Below, piece by piece: positions 59,061-64,000 of a DNA stretch of 64,000 nt. Position 1 is the stretch's first letter. Each line of letters begins with the position of its first letter. Location: NCBI GenBank assembly GCA_963969595.1, contig OZ018408.1, positions 14,567,823-14,631,822 of the forward strand, read 5' to 3'. Below the pieces are notes generated by a model. That model saw only the letters and a list, made by a program, of their open reading frames with translations, was not told where the DNA came from and did not search any database. This stretch comes from Neckera pumila. Taxonomy: Eukaryota; Streptophyta; Bryopsida; Hypnales; Neckeraceae. Made by a program: the position numbers and the translations under genes.

Positions 59061-59531
59061 ATTCTCTTGGTGAAACTTAATGAGCATGAGGTCCTTACAA
59101 ATGGACAATTTTAGTTTTAAGAAGTAAATTATGATCAATTTATTATAAATTAAAAGTGGACATATTCCTTTTATATGAAAAACTAGGACATAGTATTTGT
59201 GGATATAACTAAGACTACACAATACTTAAATTTGACACTTGTCAATAATACAACAGATCTATAGTATGACCGACAAATCCAGATCAACCAACAAGGTTTC
59301 CTTTCTACTCTTCTAGTACTCATAGTATTAAACTCCAAAATTCTAGATTTTGGCAAAATGCTACAGAATTGACTACCAATTCTTGCAACAACTTTCAACA
59401 TCAAGGCGTTTATCTAAAGTTAAGGCACATACTGACACACCCTTTCATTCTGATGTAATTACTTCTATCCCATCAATCCTCTTTACAGTCGCAGCTTGGA
59501 AGTCAGGACAATAGTTGCAAATTAGATTTAA

Positions 59532-60451
59532 TCCTTAAAGGAGCGTTGTCCCTTGGGGGGACATATGCAATTTTGGGTAGGTACCTACACGTTGAATTTT
59601 TTTCCTAATTTTTGAATTCTTTTTTCAAAGAGAAAAATTGATAAGCTTTCCGGGAACGTAATTTTTTTTTTCAATTGGTGACTGGGAACAAAAGTTATGC
59701 CTAAATAATCTCAAAACAGGGGAGAGGGGCAGCAAAAAAACTTTTGCAAAAATTTCAAGTTTTTTTTATTTTTTATTTTCCTCATAGATTGTACTTTTGT
59801 CTATACTAGAAATCTTTGATTTGTTTCATTTGGATCTGTTATGAGAAAGTAATGGACAATTTTGTTTTTTGGGCAATTAGAGCATCTTTTTGAAAAAATA
59901 ATTTGTAGGATTCATTTCTTGAATAAAATTTTATGCAATTTTTCAAAAAAAGAAGTTCCATATGGTTTAATTTTCTTTCTAAAATAATCTCACCATTGGG
60001 ATTAGTGCATTTTAATTCCATCTAAAAGATATTCATATTTTAGATTTTCCTTCTATCTTGTACTTCTACTTAAATTTTTTCTTAAGAATGAAAATTAAGG
60101 TTTTTTGATTTTTTTTTTCCCTCAAATCCCAACTCAATTCTCTACTATAAAGATTTAAAGCTTAGAAGTCTATAGTACAAAAATTTAAGTTAAAAATGTT
60201 CAAAGTCCAAATTATCATCCCGCAATGTGCTGAAAAACTTGTTTTTTTCACTTTAAATGCATATATCTTGCAATCATTGTGGTCCAAAATTTTGAAATTT
60301 TTTCCACATATTCTCATACTAGTTAGGTGTAAGATCCTATGGTTAGATGTGCAAAAAAAAAAATAGTTTTCAATTTTTTTTACTCTTTGCTATAGAAATG
60401 GCAATTTTGAGTGTTTTTTGGCAAAAAGAAAAAGCCTTAGTTCTTTAGGGA
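59532..60451 (+). mobile_element. TTAA MITE copy G, 920 bp
   Basis: TTAA at 59,528-59,531 and 60,452-60,455. Starts TCCTTAAAGGAGCGTTGTCC and ends TTAGTTCTTTAGGGA. Colinear with copy B over its whole length, including CTCAAAACAGGGGAG near 59,710 and GTAAGATCCTATGGTTAGAT near 60,330. Non-coding. Confidence 0.9.
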
Positions 60452-60479
60452 TTAAGTAGTTAACCCCAAAATGACCCTG

Positions 60480-60935
60480 AGGACAAAATATGTCCTCAAC
60501 CAATTTTTGAAGTTAAATAAATCCTTACCAAATTATTATTTTTAGTAGTTCATATTTTGGAAAAATTCTTTTTGTATTTAGTTTTAGCTTCAAAAATCGG
60601 ATATTGAAAATGATTGATTATGATTTTTCTATTCACAATTTTGTGCACGAGTGTTCATTGCAATCTTGGCTTTTAAAGTGTTGAAGGCTCTTGGGAATGA
60701 GCCTCAACTATACTAAAGCTTTGAGAAAAAATCACATTAGAAATTCATTCAAAAAAATTGTAGAGTAGATTTTGAGAAGTCATAAATTGATTGGGGTTAT
60801 GCATGTTAGGCCCTTTAACCTCATATTTTTTTGGTGACCAAATTTTTAGATTTGACATGTGAAAAGAGAAATGAAAGACTTCAAATCACTTTCACAATTT
60901 TAACATCCTCATGGTCAAACATTATAATCTTCCAA
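60480..60935 (-). repeat. Dispersed repeat shared with 22,940-23,340
   Basis: The reverse complement matches the 22.9-kb copy, for example ATTGGGGTTATGCATGTTAG and CCTCATATTTTTTTGGTG on this strand. Boundaries not fixed. Confidence 0.65.
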
Positions 60936-61025
60936 TTGATAAGAGATATTGTTATGTTTTCTTTCCTAATGTGATCTCTAACATGTCTAGTTTGATTTTA
61001 TATGATAACAATTCAAAAAAATTGA

Positions 61026-61060
61026 TACTCCCTCTGTCTCAAAATAAGACCTGTATATCC
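61026..61060. mobile_element. Stowaway-like terminal sequence, single end
   Basis: TACTCCCTCTGTCTCAAAAT followed by AAGACC matches the CTCCCTCCGTCYCAAAATA terminus of plant Stowaway MITEs, with the TA target base. No partner end was found nearby; the TTAA element at 61,119 may have inserted into it or the other end may be lost. Confidence 0.5.
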
Positions 61061-61118
61061 TTTGTATTTCTCAAGCCCTTTGAAGATATGTGTGGTTTGT
61101 GGAATGTTGCCAATTTAA

Positions 61119-62454
61119 CCCCTAAAGGACCAAACGGCGTTTTTTGGCAACATAGCAATTTTAGGTAGCTCACTGCGAATGGAAATTTTATTTTTTTTCT
61201 TTGAAAATTTCACACAATGTGTGTCCGAGGAGTAGCTTTAAGGCCCAACAATTTTCAAAACTTTTGACTACATGGTTAAAAAGTTATTGGATGATATGTC
61301 ATTTTCAACGGGCAGCGGGCAGCTCAAAAACATTCTAAAAAAACACTTTTTAAAAAACTAAAAATTTGAAATTGATTCTTTAGATTTAAATATGTGAGTA
61401 AAGCTTTCAATTATTCCATTTTGATTTATAAGATAAAAATTATGAAGTGTTCTAGTTTGCGGGCAGTTATAGATTCCCTACTCTAAAATAAACTCAGAAG
61501 TCCATTATTTCATTCAATTTTTAATATTTTTTGAAAAAAATAAAAGCATAGGATGTATATTGTTTACTACAACATTACAACCGTTGGGATTGATTTTTTT
61601 TTATTCCATAATTAAATTCTTAACAGTTTTGTGTTTTGAATCATTCTCTACTTCTTTCTACAACCTATTTTTTTCCTATATGTTGTACAATTCCAAATGA
61701 TCTAAATTTTTTCAAGCATGCATCCAACTTGCTTTGAACAATGGATTTGTATTCCTGTATTTTGAACAGATAGTGAGGACAAGTTCCAGATCAAATTATT
61801 TTTCAAAACCCCTCATTTTATTTTGGGGGGGTTCTGAAAAATAATTTGATTGGAAAATCTCAAAATCCCAGTACCCCCCCCCCCCCGTCTTGTATTTTTG
61901 AAAACGAAGTCGTTTGACAATCAATATGGGATAATCCGTATCCGTTTTCTATATCTATTTTCCGTATCCGTTTTTTGCATCTATATATATACAATATACA
62001 TACAATATCACAGTATTCGTATCAGGATCAACAACAGGGAAGGGGGTGTTTTTTGTTTTTTTTCAAAAACGATCAATGGCTATTAGTTTTTTGGAGGAGG
62101 GGGGGGGGCTAATTAATTGAGCAAGAAGTGTTCCTCTCTTTTCAGGAGATAGTGAATCCAAGGAGTAACCACCAATTTGGACATTTTTTCATTTAAATGT
62201 GACCTTGTGAAGTGTAGCTGCCCAGATTTCCGCAGGGCCAAAAAATGGATTTTTGTCAATTCAAATGCTAATATCTTGCAATTTACAAATTGGAAAATTC
62301 TGAAATTCTTCCTACGGATTCTTGAACAAGTTTACTACAAGATCCTACGGTTACATGTGTCCAAAAATGTTTTTTTTCAAAAATTTGATACTTGTACTAG
62401 ACATGGCAATTTTGGAGTGCTTTTGGTGAAAACATAGTCTCTAACCTTTAGGGG
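61119..62454 (+). mobile_element. TTAA element copy H, longer variant, 1,336 bp
   Basis: TTAA at 61,115-61,118 and 62,455-62,458. Ends CCCCTAAAGGACCAAACGGC and, reverse-complemented, CCCCTAAAGGTTAGAGAC, so the first 10 bases match. The inside is only loosely similar to the other copies (CGGGCAGCGGGCAGCTC near 61,311; ACAAGATCCTACGGTTACAT near 62,337). It holds about 400 extra bases between roughly 61,740 and 62,170, with C and G runs and a hairpin at 61,791-61,849. Non-coding. Confidence 0.82.
61791..61849. repeat. 22-bp hairpin with 15-base loop
   Basis: 61,791-61,812 and 61,828-61,849 are complementary at 21 of 22 positions. The loop is T-rich and ends in G. Lies in the extra sequence of copy H and may be a small insertion of its own. 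Confidence 0.85.
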
Positions 62455-62459
62455 TTAAT

Positions 62460-64000
62460 GGAATTGACATTCATTGTTTGGGATGTGTGGTAGGGGAAGG
62501 AAATCTATACCTATTGTAGTGTTTAGAGCATTGTATAGATGTATGTCAAAAACTATGACGCTAGAACGTTGCCAATTTATGAAATTGGTGATATTAGCTT
62601 ATGCCCAAATTCTGACTTGTTTCTAAAGTCAACTCCCAATATAACGTCAATTTCATTAAATTGACAATATTGCAATAGTTTGGTGCGGTTCAAGATGGAC
62701 AACTTGAATCCAAAGTCTATATCTATTCCTAGTTTGTAGCCTAAAATTGGACCTTTGTGAAGATATATGCTACAATTATTGGTTGTTCAAATATTACCAA
62801 TTTAATCAAATTGACATTTTATTTAATTGTACCTAAAATGTACAATCAATCTGTATTTTTATAAATCTAACCAAGGTTGATTTTGGTATGTCTACTTTGA
62901 GCACTTTGAAAATTCATAGTTCATTCATCCAATGTCCAAACAAATACATTCTATGATTGGGAATCTAGAATCTCCTTTTCATACAAAAAAGACCAATAAA
63001 AACTCTTAATATTTCAATGATAAGAGTCACTCTCAAATTGCTATTTAGAGAAATCTAAATGTTGTTATGTACCTTAGCAACTTAATTTGAAAACCAACTA
63101 GTACACCAAAAAATCGTAAATATTTTTAAAAATTAAAATGGTGAATGTGGAGAAATAAATTTTTCATTTATCTTATTTTACCATTTCTACCATTTCCACA
63201 AAATGAAACAAAACTATTTGTATTGAAATATAAAAAATATATCTATTTGGGATAATTTATTAATCAATAATATTTCATTCAATTTCACTCAACAAAATCT
63301 TAAATTCATGAATTTTTCACCACATAATTCAAAAAAGGATTCTCATTCCACTTACTAAAGAATCTTGAAAATCTCATGCTTATGTTAAAAATTATTTTTC
63401 ACCAATAAAAATTGAGTTTAATTTTGAAATGTTTAATTTTTATTATAGATTTAAAAAAAAAACTTTTATACGAGCAAGTTGCATGTACCTCAACATGTCC
63501 AAAATTTGTGAAAAAATCTAATTTCTCAATTAGTTATGGCAATTTTATGGCAATAGTTATGGCCAGTGTAAGAAAACTTATGAGAACCATTCTATATCAA
63601 TAGACATATCAGCAAGATGGAGTCAGATAAGTAGCATAATTATACTCAAGATTTCCAATCTTACAATCTGCTTCGTGGAGGAGAATTGAAAGTGAAGGGG
63701 TCGAACAGAAACCAAAAGTAAAGACGGGATCCGATGTGCGCACATCGGCTCGAATCGGAGTTCAAAAGAAACGAATACTTTCTAGAAATACAAGAAAATT
63801 ACAATCAAGCAGGATTTAATTTTCTTTTGTTCCCATTGCTATATGAAAATGAGGATTCTCCTGATAAGGCCCGAACATACAAAATACAAGCAGTGATTCT
63901 TTGAGACCTGGAATCGTGACAAATCAATTACAAAGTTGAAGCCAACAGAAAAAATGTAAAACGGAGTGAAGCTACTTCTCATGCTTTACTATTGATTACT
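62460..64000. other. AT-rich end of the window, no gene seen
   Basis: Short frames only. Positions 62,896-62,938 (CACTTTGAAAATTCATAGTT and on) resemble 58,388-58,421, a low-copy repeat. Positions 63,650-64,000 are less AT-biased and might be the edge of a gene outside the window. Confidence 0.4.

Overview
The window reads as nuclear DNA of a land plant or close streptophyte relative. The evidence is one intact, many-exon kinesin of the plant KIN-7 class (49,829-56,248, plus strand) set in AT-rich DNA full of plant-style transposon debris: CACTA, pogo/Tc1-mariner and Stowaway-like ends, LINE tails and retroelement gag remnants. The species cannot be named from sequence alone. I favour a non-seed plant, because a piggyBac-type transposase is unusual for flowering plants, but that is inference.

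Layout. 1-10,430: a short minisatellite, then a large, intronless, broken gene (812-4,560) whose blocks look like a transposon-encoded protein I cannot name, a gene-poor stretch with a 22-base G run, and a 5'-truncated LINE end with its A tail. 10,430-22,400: AT-rich, gene-free DNA with a degenerate gag zinc knuckle, tandem arrays, hairpins, a fold-back element and a hammerhead-ribozyme-like fold. 22,400-27,900: repeat families, a CACTA MITE with exact TTA target duplications, two TTAA-flanked MITEs and a pogo-like MITE. 27,900-31,100: a less repetitive, more GC-balanced island holding a microRNA-like hairpin and a minus-strand TATA box. 33,638-43,690: a four-level nest. A ~918-bp TTAA MITE is split by a 9,123-bp decayed piggyBac element (34,370-43,492), which itself carries a gag-like block with promoters and a 1,016-bp CACTA-like element. 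44,045-45,350: another TTAA MITE with an inverted partial copy inside it. 46,400-48,600: small MITEs, a TA microsatellite and a LINE-like tail. 49,700-56,250: the kinesin. 56,800-62,460: a fold-back MITE, another inverted-repeat element and three more TTAA MITEs. The remainder is AT-rich without recognisable genes.

The main result is a local piggyBac-like system. At least eight TTAA-flanked elements, seven of them in the same orientation, share termini beginning CCCCTAAAGG. A much longer element carries recognisable piggyBac transposase exons and has itself landed on a TTAA inside one of the short elements. Removing it restores the short element to the length of its intact relatives. The transposase is broken, so the window holds fossils rather than a working system. 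The second result is a candidate microRNA gene near 30.3 kb.
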